DNA of 64,000 nt from Helicoverpa zea (taxonomy: Eukaryota > Arthropoda > Insecta > Lepidoptera > Noctuidae), in NCBI RefSeq assembly GCF_022581195.2, contig NC_061461.1, positions 6,510,001 to 6,574,000 of the forward strand, in the 5' to 3' direction. The translations under genes were made by a program, and so were the position numbers. The notes beneath the pieces were generated by a model that saw nothing but the letters and a program-made list of their open reading frames with translations, was not told where the DNA came from and searched no databases. Of this stretch, positions 32,168-42,011 are shown in pieces (within the stretch, counting starts at the first letter, position 1; each line of letters opens with the position of its first letter).

Positions 32168-33725
32168 CACACATCAAAAGTGTCTAGGGATCAAGCATTT
32201 TTATGCGGATTTCTTGAGATTGAGATGTGGCTTTGTAATAAATTTATGATTTTATAAATTTATATGGATCCTTTTTGGTGCATTTCATAATTTGAATCAG
32301 GAACTGTGAATCAAATTCGAGTAAAAGATGAAAATCAGCTGTCAATATTTTCCCTATAAACACATACAACGCATTGAAGACATTATTAGTGCTACTGTTT
32401 CCCTACTACTGATTAAAACCAACGTTATTATGGAGCGGCGACGTCATTTAAGCAGGGAAGAAATGCTCAGAGCCGTGGGAATGATAGAAGCTGGTTCCCG
32501 GCAACGTACTGTGGCTTTAGCTCTGAATACAAGTCAGAGTGTTATCAGTCGACTTTGGACACGTTACCGAAGCACTGGTACCGTAGCTGAGCGCCATGGA
32601 GGACGGTATCGCTGCACCACACGGAGACAAGACCGATACATTCAAATCTTAACTCGAAGAGCTCCAACAATAACCGCCATGATGTTAGCCGTGAGGCTTC
32701 ATCACTCTTCAGGGAACTTAATTAGCGACCAAACAGTCAGAAACCGCTTGCATGAAGTGAACCTTCATTCCCGAAGACCGCTACGGGTACCACCTATAGC
32801 AATGCACAATCGTAGGATTCGATATCAATGGGCTCTTGAACACAGAAATTGGGCAGAAGAACAATGGCGTTTCGTGTGCTTTTCTGATGAGTCTCGTTTT
32901 GGTATGAGACCGGATACAAGACGTATACGACACTGGAGAACCCCTGGACGCCAACAGCGATTAAAATCCTGCCAGGAAGTCCATCCTTATAGTGGTGGAA
33001 CCATCATGGTATGGGCGGGTATTTGGATCGGCGGAAGAACTGAGTTGATTTGGATCAGAAGCAACCTCAACGCTCAAATTTATGCTGAGACGATTGTATC
33101 AGACGTCATCGTTCCTCTACAAGTGCAAATCGGTCCCTTATTTCAGTTAATGCATGATAATGCACGACCGCACACCGCAAGAGTTGTAAGACAGACTCTC
33201 GCGGCAGCTAACATCAATGTCCTGCCCTGGCCTGCTCAGTCGCCAGACTTGAACCCGATTGAGCATGCATGGGATATGCTACAGAGAAGAGCTCTGCCGA
33301 ATATGGAGGGTATCCAGTCGCAAGAAGACCTTTTTTTGTTGTTGCAACGAACATGGGCGGCCATTCCACATCGTGATTTGGATGAACTCATTTTGAGTAT
33401 GCCAAACCGATGTTCTTGTGTTGTTAGTGTTCGCGGTAGAAACACGGATTATTAATTGTTTAAGTTACCCAATAAACTTTTAAAGAAAACTGTTATTTCA
33501 GTCTTTTTTTTCGAACTTTTGTGTTAGTGTTTCAAATGTCAAAAATCCCTTTATTAGGAAAATGGCAAATTTCTTTATTAGTGCAAAGGTGACTTGGTTT
33601 ATCGTTACTGTGACAAACGAAAACACTTTATTTGATGAATCCTTAAAGAAAATTTTAATTAATATCAATCAGGAGAAAAGTTATTGCAAAAATATATGTT
33701 GATCCCTAGACACTTTTGATGTGTG
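32168..33725 (+). mobile_element. Tc1-type DNA transposon, apparently complete
   Basis: 1558 bp flanked by TA on both sides (32166-32167 and 33726-33727). The terminal inverted repeats start CACACATCAAAAGTGTCTAG and match for at least 26 bp at both ends (32168 onward and 33725 backward). One intact transposase frame lies inside. The element interrupts ORF1 of the LINE, and removing it with one TA restores the LINE frame. Confidence 0.95.
32430..33455 (+). CDS. Tc1 transposase, DD34E
   Basis: From ATG 32430 the protein has 341 residues, the usual length for Tc1 transposases. An upstream in-frame ATG at 32328 would add 34 residues but no conserved sequence. N-terminal paired helix-turn-helix: LSREEMLRAVGMIEAGSRQR, then TSQSVISRLWTRYR. 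The catalytic triad is visible: SDESRFGM (first Asp), HDNARPHTA (second Asp) and DLNPIEHAWD (Glu). Exactly 34 residues lie between the second Asp and the Glu, which defines DD34E Tc1 elements. The protein binds the terminal repeats and cuts and pastes the element into TA sites. No stop or frameshift was seen, so activity is possible. Confidence 0.95.
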   Translation: MERRRHLSREEMLRAVGMIEAGSRQRTVALALNTSQSVISRLWTRYRSTGTVAERHGGRYRCTTRRQDRYIQILTRRAPTITAMMLAVRLHHSSGNLISDQTVRNRLHEVNLHSRRPLRVPPIAMHNRRIRYQWALEHRNWAEEQWRFVCFSDESRFGMRPDTRRIRHWRTPGRQQRLKSCQEVHPYSGGTIMVWAGIWIGGRTELIWIRSNLNAQIYAETIVSDVIVPLQVQIGPLFQLMHDNARPHTARVVRQTLAAANINVLPWPAQSPDLNPIEHAWDMLQRRALPNMEGIQSQEDLFLLLQRTWAAIPHRDLDELILSMPNRCSCVVSVRGRNTDY

Positions 33726-34636
33726 TATTTTGAGACTTCAATAATTTGGCCATTCCAACCATTTTTGGCAGCATCGTCTTGGATGTAAGACAAACCTCAA
33801 AAAAATTTGATTCTCGTAAATTATTTTCACAAGTACCCTCATTCTCCATATTATTGTTATTATTTGAATTACTTCGTAGTAATCTTTTCGGCTTTCTGAT
33901 CACGGTGGTAAAACCATCCTCCTCCTCGATAATTTCGTCACTATCTTCTCTCACTCTTTTCTCAACAATTCTCTGATTCTCCACTTCTTCATTCATCGTA
34001 ACATCAGTAATTATTTCTTCCCTAGTATACTCAATCAACTCTTCATTTATAGTATTTTCTTCTTGTGTACACGACTCCATACTCAAAGATCTTCCAAATC
34101 TATCCATTCTCTAAATTATAACACAACATGAAGGTAGGTGAATTAAAAAATAAGCGTCACGACAGTATAAACAAGACGTCCGTACGTCTCTAAGAAATAG
34201 ATTTGAATGTACCTTTACTCTCGTGGAATATCAGTATTTTGAGCCAGTGCATATTGAGAGTTTAATTCTGTCTTATATTTCAAGAAAGATAACATAAGAT
34301 GGCGGTTTTAGTTCCTTCTAGTTTTATTAGTATTGCGAATCAGTGAGTTTCAAAATGTATAAACCCATGTTGAAGGAACCACCCCTACGAAATCTTGGCC
34401 CGTGTTCCGTTCGTTAAACAAATCTTACCAGAATAATCAGAAGCTCAAGGAAATTTTATTAAATGATGTGTGTGTAGTAAAAAACTGATTATTTTTGAAA
34501 ATAATATATTCATAAAAATACTACCACGAAGGTAAATAATTTATGTTAACAACTAACAGGTAACAAATTAAGAGGAATCATCTATGCATTTACAATTTAA
34601 AAATAAACTTTCTAACAACCGTTATCATACTGGTTA

Positions 34637-35517
34637 TTACCAGCCGTAGGCGAGGCCAAGTCCGTTGGTGTAAGTCATGTGGGAGACTGTAGGTGCGGCT
34701 GAATATGCTACGCCTAGAAGACCAGCCGTAGTAGCGACCTTTGAGAAAAAAAACAAACGATTAAAATTGAATCGGCAAATAATCAGGTAATATCGAATCA
34801 CATTTTATTAAGTAAGCTTACCTTGGCGACGGGAGCTACGCCAACATGGGAAACCAGCGGTGAAGCAAAACCGTGCGAGTACGCAGGAGAAATAGCGACA
34901 CCGGGGTTGCTCACGCGGACATCAGCTTTCCGGACACTTGAGAAAGGAGTGTCAATCGATTTCGTGTATGTGGATACCTATTTAAAAGATTTAAAAAACA
35001 TACGTTAGAAAAGACATAGGTAAGTAGGTACATAAGAAGACAAAGTCGCAAGAAACCCTCAGAGACACAAATTTCCTTAGGGTGGAATCAAACAGCAATG
35101 ATATACCTGGCCAAGATTGAACGGTGACCTCAGAATATTAGAATGCTGAGAAGCCACTGCTGGTTGAGCAGGGTAGGAGCTGTATGGGTTCCAGCCTCCA
35201 TAGGCATAGGGAGAACTGTAGACAGGAGACACGAGCCCAGCGTGGGCGGCGGCAGCCAGGCACACCAAAAGTAATAACTAGAAAGGAAAACAAACACGAA
35301 TTCAGTAAGTAGGTATACATATTATACTTAAAGCTTAGCATTCTGAAATTTTCAAGCGTTTCCACGAAACTTTTAACTGTCTATCCCAAATACTTATATG
35401 GCTTCACTTATTATGTGAGCCAAAGAAGGGATTGCTATTGACATGATAGAATATATTTAATTACCTACACCATAAGCATAAATTAATATGTATCGAGGTA
35501 CTTACTTTTAAAAGCAT
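34637..35517 (-). CDS. Secreted cuticular protein, 146 aa
   Basis: Four exons on the minus strand, 35506-35517, 35107-35277, 34822-34977 and 34637-34738, all phase 0, encode 146 residues. The 12-bp first exon (MLLK) splits the signal peptide, an arrangement characteristic of insect cuticular protein genes. The signal peptide is MLLK-LLLLVCLAAAAHA. The mature protein is low-complexity, rich in Ala, Val, Ser, Tyr and Pro (GLVSPVYSSPYAYGGWNPYS, SHGFASPLVSHVGVAPVAK, end GLGLAYGW). There is no chitin-binding R&R consensus. It resembles low-complexity structural proteins deposited in lepidopteran cuticle. A TATA box is present upstream. The specific cuticular family is not assigned. Confidence 0.85.
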
Positions 35518-35578
35518 ATTTAGTGTTCAACCCCTCAAAGCTCAGACCAATATGTTTGAATCGGCAGGCGCGTCAGCC

Positions 35579-35585
35579 TTTTATA
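35579..35585 (-). promoter_or_regulatory. TATA box of the cuticular protein gene
   Basis: TATAAAA on the minus strand, in context CCAGTATAAAAGGC, lies 62 bp upstream of the ATG, with room for a short leader. Strong TATA promoters are normal for stage-specific cuticle genes. Confidence 0.7.
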
Positions 35586-35589
35586 CTGG

Positions 35590-37231
35590 CCCAGTATGTT
35601 AGAATGAAGGGACACATGTGTGATAAGGCATACGCAACATAATGTATGACAGCATTCATTGTATGCGTGTCTGTAGAGCTTTGGAAAAAGCGCGTGCGCA
35701 GGGCGTGGCAAGTAAACAAGGACAATACATAGCTGGCCTGACCAGCCGGCCAGCGACTCAATAACGTGCTGAAATGTTTAGATACTAATTACTTATGTTT
35801 AAGTAGCTATTCCATGTCGAATTCCACATTGGGCTGTTTAAACGGCACCCGAGTGCATATCAAGTAGGTAATTATTAAAGTATCCCTCACTGCGATTCAC
35901 TCGCGTGCAATTTAACCTGGAGCCCCGTTCATATTATATTTATTTGGCCAGCTTTATAATTTAAGATGCGTTGCTGTAGAACTTTGTAACACACAAAATA
36001 CATATAACAAATAGATACGTAAGTAGTTAGTCCCTTATTTGGTTTTTAATGCCACTGAGTGCATAGAGATAAGTCGATAAATGAAAGTAGGTATGTACCT
36101 ACCTGAGCATAAAAAAATAATGCAAATACCTTTGTAGTAGGTAGTGTATATGAACTTACTGACCCACCTCGGTTGTAGGTACCTACCAACAATACCTACC
36201 TAGTACCTATGATAATAACAATAATCTCCGTTTATATCTAGACCAAGTTCGTCAAGTTTCATACGTAGGTGACATAGGTGAATTACTTATAATAGGACTG
36301 ATTGCTGTACTGGCCCAGTTTGGTGTCTACATTATTATTAAACTTATCTAGAACTTCTTACCTCAAACTCAACAAGTTTGTTTCTTGGGCCTTACCTAAT
36401 TACCTACGTCGTATTACTCAAATAATAAAATAGTCATGATAATCAGAAATTACCTACTTTATCGATTTACATATAGGTAGGTAGATATCTACTAAGAATA
36501 AAAAGGGAAATTAGTAGATAGGTAGGCAAATACAAAATCCCCTCGACAGACAACTAAAGAGGACATGATGATTACAACATTTAGTAGTTATTAAAATAAT
36601 GGTTAACCTAGGCGTCCCTTTAACTTGGATGAGTTTCCAGTCTTACCGAACATATAGGTACATTCCGGCTACTGACCACCCGTTATTACAGCCGAAACAT
36701 CTTGACGATCGATGCTTTCCAAAGCACGAAGGAATTCTGAATGAGCGCTTAACTTTTGATCGAACTCTTGCTTCTAAGCCGATAACTAATCAATAGATAA
36801 ATATACGAGAACTGAATATTTCATTTGCCTAATATTTAATACAATTAGCATATTATCAGCACGTGTTAGATTGTCAGACAGGGTGCGGTTCGCCTTGTCT
36901 TTTATTCATGACAAACTGATCTGTATGACCTAAACTTGTCAGCCCAGACTATTATGTGTACCTACGTTAAATTGGTTAGTTTGATATGGCACAATTCTAA
37001 ACGATGTAGTCGGACAAATTTGTACCTAACCATGGTACATGGACCTACCTACATAGGTACATCATTCCGTTATTCAGTAAATGGGACAAATAAGCAAACC
37101 AGAACGATTTCTAGGCAATAATTACATTCGTCACGCTGTCCCCACGGGGCAAGCCAAGTGCATCGTCACACTAACTGCAATTCATTTGTACGTGCATTAG
37201 TGGTTGGTCTTTGCATTCATTTGTGCTTAAA
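35590..37231. other. Intergenic DNA between cuticular and CUB genes
   Basis: No exon was recognised. The sequence is AT-rich and dense in TAGGTAGGTA/TACCTACC words (about 36060-36240 and 36470-36530), a simple-repeat flavour common in this genome. Upstream control regions of the two divergent flanking genes must lie here. Confidence 0.45.
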
Positions 37232-40200
37232 ATGTATTATTTTGATAAACACGTCATTTTAATTCTCTGCGCTATGGTAGTGGCCAAGGCAGAGCGGTGG
37301 TATTCCGCGACTATCATTGAAAGGAGAGACTCTTATCACAATTCGTCAAATACAGATTTTAGACCCAGTTACATCCAAAATAATGAGCATAATTTCATGC
37401 CTTTAGTGTTAATTGATCCCAAAAAATCTGAATTTAAACGCAACGATTATTTTACGGCATCAGACTCTCATAATGGCGACATAAGGAGTGATAACAATGC
37501 CCCTTTAAATCCTTCTGATCGGATACTAAATTTCAATAATTCAATAGAAAATATAAACGTACTGCATAGAATACGACCAAAAAGGAAACTTGTTCGGAAA
37601 AAGTGTCCGGCAGTGAAACCGAGACTATCGAAGCAGTTAAATTCAAAACCGAAATCTAAGACGAGGTTTTTAGAAGTGTTTCAGGTAGTGGAATTCGATC
37701 ATGTGTCGTGTGTATCCAGCAGTGGTTTAGAAGGAACGTGTCTGCCTGAAGCTGAGTGCATCGAATCTGGCGGATCTACAATGGGGACTTGTGCTGACGG
37801 ATATGGAACGTGTTGTGTTAGTAAGTGCTAATCAAACAAAACCAGTATTTTTCAAATGAAAAGCACAGTACCTAACTTCATTGACTACGTAAAAGTTTGT
37901 CACTTTTCTTCTTCTCACACATAATATCTAGCTAGATAAAATATGAAAGGTAATGTCAATATTCCAGCTCAATTTGCGTGTGATGATCGATCAGCGGCAG
38001 AATCGGGCTGGTTCACTAATCCGGACTTCCCTTCACCAAGCACTGAACGGTTGTCTTGTGCTTTCGCCTTGGACAAAGCTTCTGAAGACGTAAAACAGAT
38101 ACGTTTAGACTTCTCTAATTTCGAGGTAGGTAAGGTTTAATTTGGGTACTATTGATTGATATATTATGATACTTAGGGACCGTCTACGCGGCAATAAATA
38201 GAACTGCGCTTTCTGTAACAAGGGCGACCTTTTACCTCAGGGCCTCAAGTTTTACATTAGGTTAACCTCAATCGGTAATCCACGTAAGTACTACCTAACA
38301 TAGGGCACGCCACCATCATGGCGGTAAGTCCCCTCTTTGGGGAGTGGCTCGGGAGGAGTCACGGCGCCCTCACGTACCGCATGACGCAGGTCCTCACCGG
38401 ACACGGTTGTTTCGGGAGGTACCTGCACCGCATCGGTCGTGAGGAGGCGCCCGGGTGTCACCATTGTGCGGACAGCCCCGAGGACACGGTGGACCACACA
38501 GTCCAGGTGTGCCCCGCATGGGAAGGGCACCGCCGGGTCCTCGTCGAGGCTTTGGGCGGCGGCGACCTCTCGCGTCCGGCCCTGGTTCAGGCCATGGTCC
38601 GGGGCGAGAGGGAATGGGATGCCGTCGCCTCCTTCTGCGAAGCGGTCATGCTCGAGAAGGAGGACGCGGAACGCCAGAGAGTTCGCACCTCTCATCCCGG
38701 CCGCCGCGCTGGACCAGGTAGACACCATGGGCGCCGGGTGTCGCGAGATGACTCCCGGCCACCGTAGGCGTGGGTCTGTGGGCGGTGAGTTCGGGTGGCT
38801 CATCGTCCCTCTGTCTACTTAGACGACAGACCCGTGTCGACGGCGCGCGTTGTTCCACGCGCTCCTCAAAGAGATGTCAGCAACCCCAGCGGGGCCCAGC
38901 AGGGCCAAGGCCTGCCGGGGCTGCGGGTTGTTCGAAAGAGATACCGCGGCCCTGGTACATAAAAGGCCTATGACGGAACACGACGGTTTTTAGTCAGTAA
39001 GAGTCTGACACTCCCTCACCGCTGCTAACCCACAGCGGGAGGGGTCATTTGATGATTTTTGACGTCGGAAAAAAAAAGTACTACCTAACATACCTACTAA
39101 TATAACATTGTTTTTTTTTCAGCTACTTCCACCAACAGATGGATCATGTCAATATGACCAGTTCATTGTTTCAGGACAAAATATCAATAACATAATACCC
39201 ATACTTTGCGGAATCAATTCCGGTCAACATGGTAATAAACTCAATAATTCAATCGATATTTGTTAAACAAGTGTAGATTTTTTACATCGCTTTGTTTTTC
39301 AGTGTATATTGAAGTCGGTGACGTCGAAGGGCCAATTTATTTAACATTCCAAACCGTATCTTCCGACAGCAGACTTTTTTCTATAAAGGTACCTACCAAT
39401 CAACGCAGATTTTTTCAAAAACGTTAACAGATAGAGGTGAACAAATCTTAATTAATGACTTTTACTTAGGTAACGCAATTGACGTCGTCCGATGAGCTCG
39501 CGGCGCCTTCAGGCTGCTTACAATATTACACAGAACCTCAAGGCTACTTGGAATCTTTCAACTATCGAGATAAATCTGACATCGTCATTGCAAAAACACC
39601 AAGTTATTTAGTACGTATATCGAAATACCTACCGAATATTTTTAAGAAAAGCCTATGAGGCAGTAACATAATGAAAAATTGATATTCTTTTAATATATTG
39701 TCACGTTTCAGAACAATCTCAATTACGCTATGTGCATTGAGCGTAAGGCAGAAACTTGCAGCGTGACATACACCAACACGGGTACCATGGAGATAGTCAA
39801 TTACGACACATGTAAGTTCACGTAATAAACCCATATTAGTGTCATTAGGCACCATAATGAATCATTATGCTTGTAATCTGCGTTATAATAGTGAACCTTA
39901 TAGGTACAACGACTTAGGCATCGTTCAGACCAAACGTATTGTCGGCCGCTGACTGTGAGCGCGCGTTACGCAGTTTATTGCTTTTCCATATATATTGAAA
40001 TTGTCGTTCACACCGAACCGACTATACGCTATTACGTCGTCTGTTGTCGCTGACTCTCAGTGGCCGATTATTTTACTACGCGACTATGCACGGCGGACGC
40101 GGATTGGCTACGCGGACTCAGTTGCCGAATAGCGCCGCTCCGCCGCTCGAGAAACAAACTTCAATGAGGACAGACGTGACACGTGACACCTCGCGATGTT

Positions 40201-41334
40201 CGACACCGAAAAGTTTATTGCAGAAGTACATTCTAGAGAATGTATTTGGAATGCGAATTCAGAAGAATCTAGTGATAGAAACTTACGAAGATGCGCTTGG
40301 GAAGACACAGCATCTGTTATGTATGAAGATTGGGGGGTTCAAATACTGAGCTCTTTTATGTGTAGAATAGTCAGCCGCTCAGCGTACGCATCTAGTGTGA
40401 ACCTACACGAGCCTATTCTTTTGTTCACACATGTAGCGCATCGTACGCTATAGCTTATTGTCGGTTTGGTGAGTACGATTACTGCAGATTGAGTCGACGT
40501 TCACACTGGGGCAGACAGTGAGTATACTCACAGTAAGCGGCGGACAATACGTTTGGTGTGAACAATCCCTTAATAGCAAAATTACTAAATTAGTCCTCTA
40601 AACTAATTCACGTCCTACATCCAGAATACTGACGGAAAGATCACGCCAATATTTCAATGGATAGGGATCGAACTCGTGATCTTTCTGCGGCCAGCGACAG
40701 GCCTCAAGAAGTGTTGCGAAAACACAGTTTATTTTTAATTGGGCACTTGAATTTCGTTCTGCTTTCGATTAGTTAATCCAAAGATGGAGTAGCGATTTAC
40801 AAATTAAATCTTAGCCAACTAATTGCGGGTTTACTTCCAGATGGATTACCAGTTATTCCTCCGGGACAGGCAGGAGTGGAAATCCTAAACTGTCCCAATG
40901 ACTGGTTGCTCATAACTGCTACGAGGCTTTGCGGAGACCGCCTCAATGACGGATCCGTGTTTCAGGATTTTACTGTAGATGCACCTATTACAGGTAACTT
41001 AATATTCTCATTATTATTGCCCGATCTATTTAACTGTGTACCTAGCGAAAATTTTGAAGAGACAAATTAAAAAAAAAAGCTTTTATATGCAGTAACATTC
41101 AATCATTTCTCGCTAATTAAGAAGAAAATTGGATATATCTCCTCTACATTACAAAGCTTTAGAAATAGCTAGTAATCTGAATTTCTACGTCCAAACAAAC
41201 AAAAAGAATTTCTTTCATCTCTTTTGTTTTCAGATAATAATGCAGGACCTATTGTAGTATGGTTTCATTCTGATGAATCCTATGTTGGCGATGGCTTCAA
41301 GCTGATGTATCAACAGAATCCATGCAATACTTAA
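37232..41334 (+). CDS. Secreted CUB-domain protein, 478 aa
   Basis: Eight exons, 37232-37820, 37968-38125, 39123-39231, 39303-39388, 39470-39610, 39712-39811, 40841-40993 and 41234-41334, with GT..AG borders and phases that all close, encode 478 residues. The ATG at 37232 precedes a signal sequence (VILILCAMVVAKA). After a long basic linker comes a cysteine module, VSCVSSSGLEGTCLPEAECI...GTCADGYGTCCV, usual at the start of this insect family. Two CUB-type regions follow (TNPDFPSPS...CAFAL..KQIRLDFSNFE; YLESFNYRD...NYAMCIER). The C-terminal part has GPIVVWFHSDES. It is related to the CUB modules that accompany insect serine proteases but has no protease domain. The role is unknown, presumably extracellular binding. 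Introns 2 and 6 contain transposons. Confidence 0.88.
38303..39076 (+). mobile_element. 5'-truncated R1-like LINE copy A
   Basis: 774 bp in intron 2 of the CUB gene, with a 16-bp target duplication, AGTACTACCTAACATA (38287-38302 and 39077-39092), and a 3' A-run. It encodes the end of a LINE ORF2: SHGALTYRMTQVLTGHGCFG, then the zinc-like CHHCADSPEDTVDHTVQVC and WEGHRRVLVEAL. There is no RT. Copies B (43599-44374) and C (55046-55932) belong to the same family. It starts GGGCACGCCACC. Confidence 0.93.
39917..40569 (+). mobile_element. PIF/Harbinger-type element remnant with MADF fragment
   Basis: The terminal inverted repeats, about 40 bp, read GGCATCGTTCAGACCAAACG at the left and GGGATTGTTCACACCAAACG (inverted) at the right. 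They are flanked by the 3-bp duplication TTA (39914-39916 and 40570-40572). A TWA duplication and GG-start repeats fit PIF/Harbinger. It is 653 bp, has no transposase, and lies in intron 6 of the CUB gene. It retains part of a MADF-type DNA-binding protein gene. Confidence 0.8.
40196..40453 (+). pseudogene. MADF-domain protein fragment of the PIF element
   Basis: ATG at 40196 opens a frame whose first 46 residues look like the start of a MADF (Adf-1-type Myb/SANT) domain: FIAEVHSRECIWN, then DRNLRRCAWEDTASVM. After EDWG the similarity ends and the rest, to the stop at 40453, is TIR-proximal sequence. PIF/Harbinger elements carry a Myb/MADF-type second gene that helps the transposase bind DNA, so this is probably its remnant. 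Confidence 0.65.
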
Positions 41335-42011
41335 CATTAAAATAATAACAAAATAATTATAATCCCAAAAATGCATTTATTGATCCCTTAATAAAATATT
41401 TGTGTACTTAATACTGTTATGAATATGACTTAGTTCAATTATGAATATTGTTATCTCTTGAAAAATAAAAGTGAAAAAAAAACTTATAAAAATATCATTT
41501 TTGATTATTAGAAATTGTATAGAACAAGTATTTTGTTCATACCAATTAGTAATATTTTCCGGTGGTTAGATTTTTTGGCATTACTACAATTTATTATTTA
41601 TTAATCTGTTTAAATTTCATAAGATATTATTGCAATTATATTGCAGTTTCTAAGCCACATATGACATATCGAACATCCAAATTAAAATTATTGCTCATCA
41701 TAAAAAAATGATTACTCTTAGAGACTGACAAAAATAATAAGTACTATAATTATGATCTTGATTAACTAAGATTATCCATAATGTACTTTTAATAATGTAA
41801 GGCATAGTTTATTAACAATATTATTATACATATGTTGATTGTTTATATAAAACATTTATTTATTAACCCACTGTATGTTGGAGTGCAGATATATGCAAGA
41901 CAGATTGATTTTATTGTTTTATAACTAGCAACATACAAGAGGTTAAACAAAAAATATGTGGCTTACATAAATATTAAGAACATAAATTGTACAAATATAT
42001 TGCATTACATT

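Larger units (their letters stand above)
25857..34107 (-). pseudogene. LINE ORF1 (Gag-like, zinc knuckles), split by BEL and Tc1 insertions
   Basis: Three pieces read in order on the minus strand. The N-terminal part, 34107-33728, starts MDRFGRSLSMES and is acidic. The middle part, about 32165-31450, holds three zinc knuckles: CSGCWKYGHMKRFC, CPKCGKGHDNC and CINCKGPHMALNKKC. The C-terminal part, about 26298-25857, has a lysine-rich KSNKKKKKKKQ stretch. The Tc1 element sits between parts 1 and 2 and the BEL element between parts 2 and 3. Removing each with its target duplication restores a continuous frame (..QKKTY | KDALIP..). Three knuckles in ORF1 are typical of the Jockey/I/R1 groups. Confidence 0.85.
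20884..34209 (-). mobile_element. Jockey/I-type LINE with three nested insertions
   Basis: A minus-strand LINE is bounded by an 11-bp direct repeat, TACCTTTACTC, at 20873-20883 and 34210-34220. Its poly(A) tail is the T-run at 20884-20910. It has a ~100-bp leader, a zinc-knuckle ORF1, and an ORF2 with APE endonuclease, RT and RNase H. After removing the insertions at 23752-24836, 26299-31444 and 32166-33725, the LINE is about 5.5 kb, a full-length size. The parts read through the insertion points in order, which shows that this LINE is the oldest layer. It is inactive now (insertions plus a frameshift). Confidence 0.9.

Noticed and set aside
34260..34420. Short plus-strand frames starting ATGGCGG and ATGTATAAACCC right of the LINE
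   Set aside because: Each stops within about 20 codons and has no splice context or recognisable product.
38291..38858. Several overlapping 70-170 aa frames on both strands
   Set aside because: GC-rich LINE copy A; only the frame with CHHCADSPEDTVDH is the real remnant. The same applies at 43855-44358 and 55117-55711.
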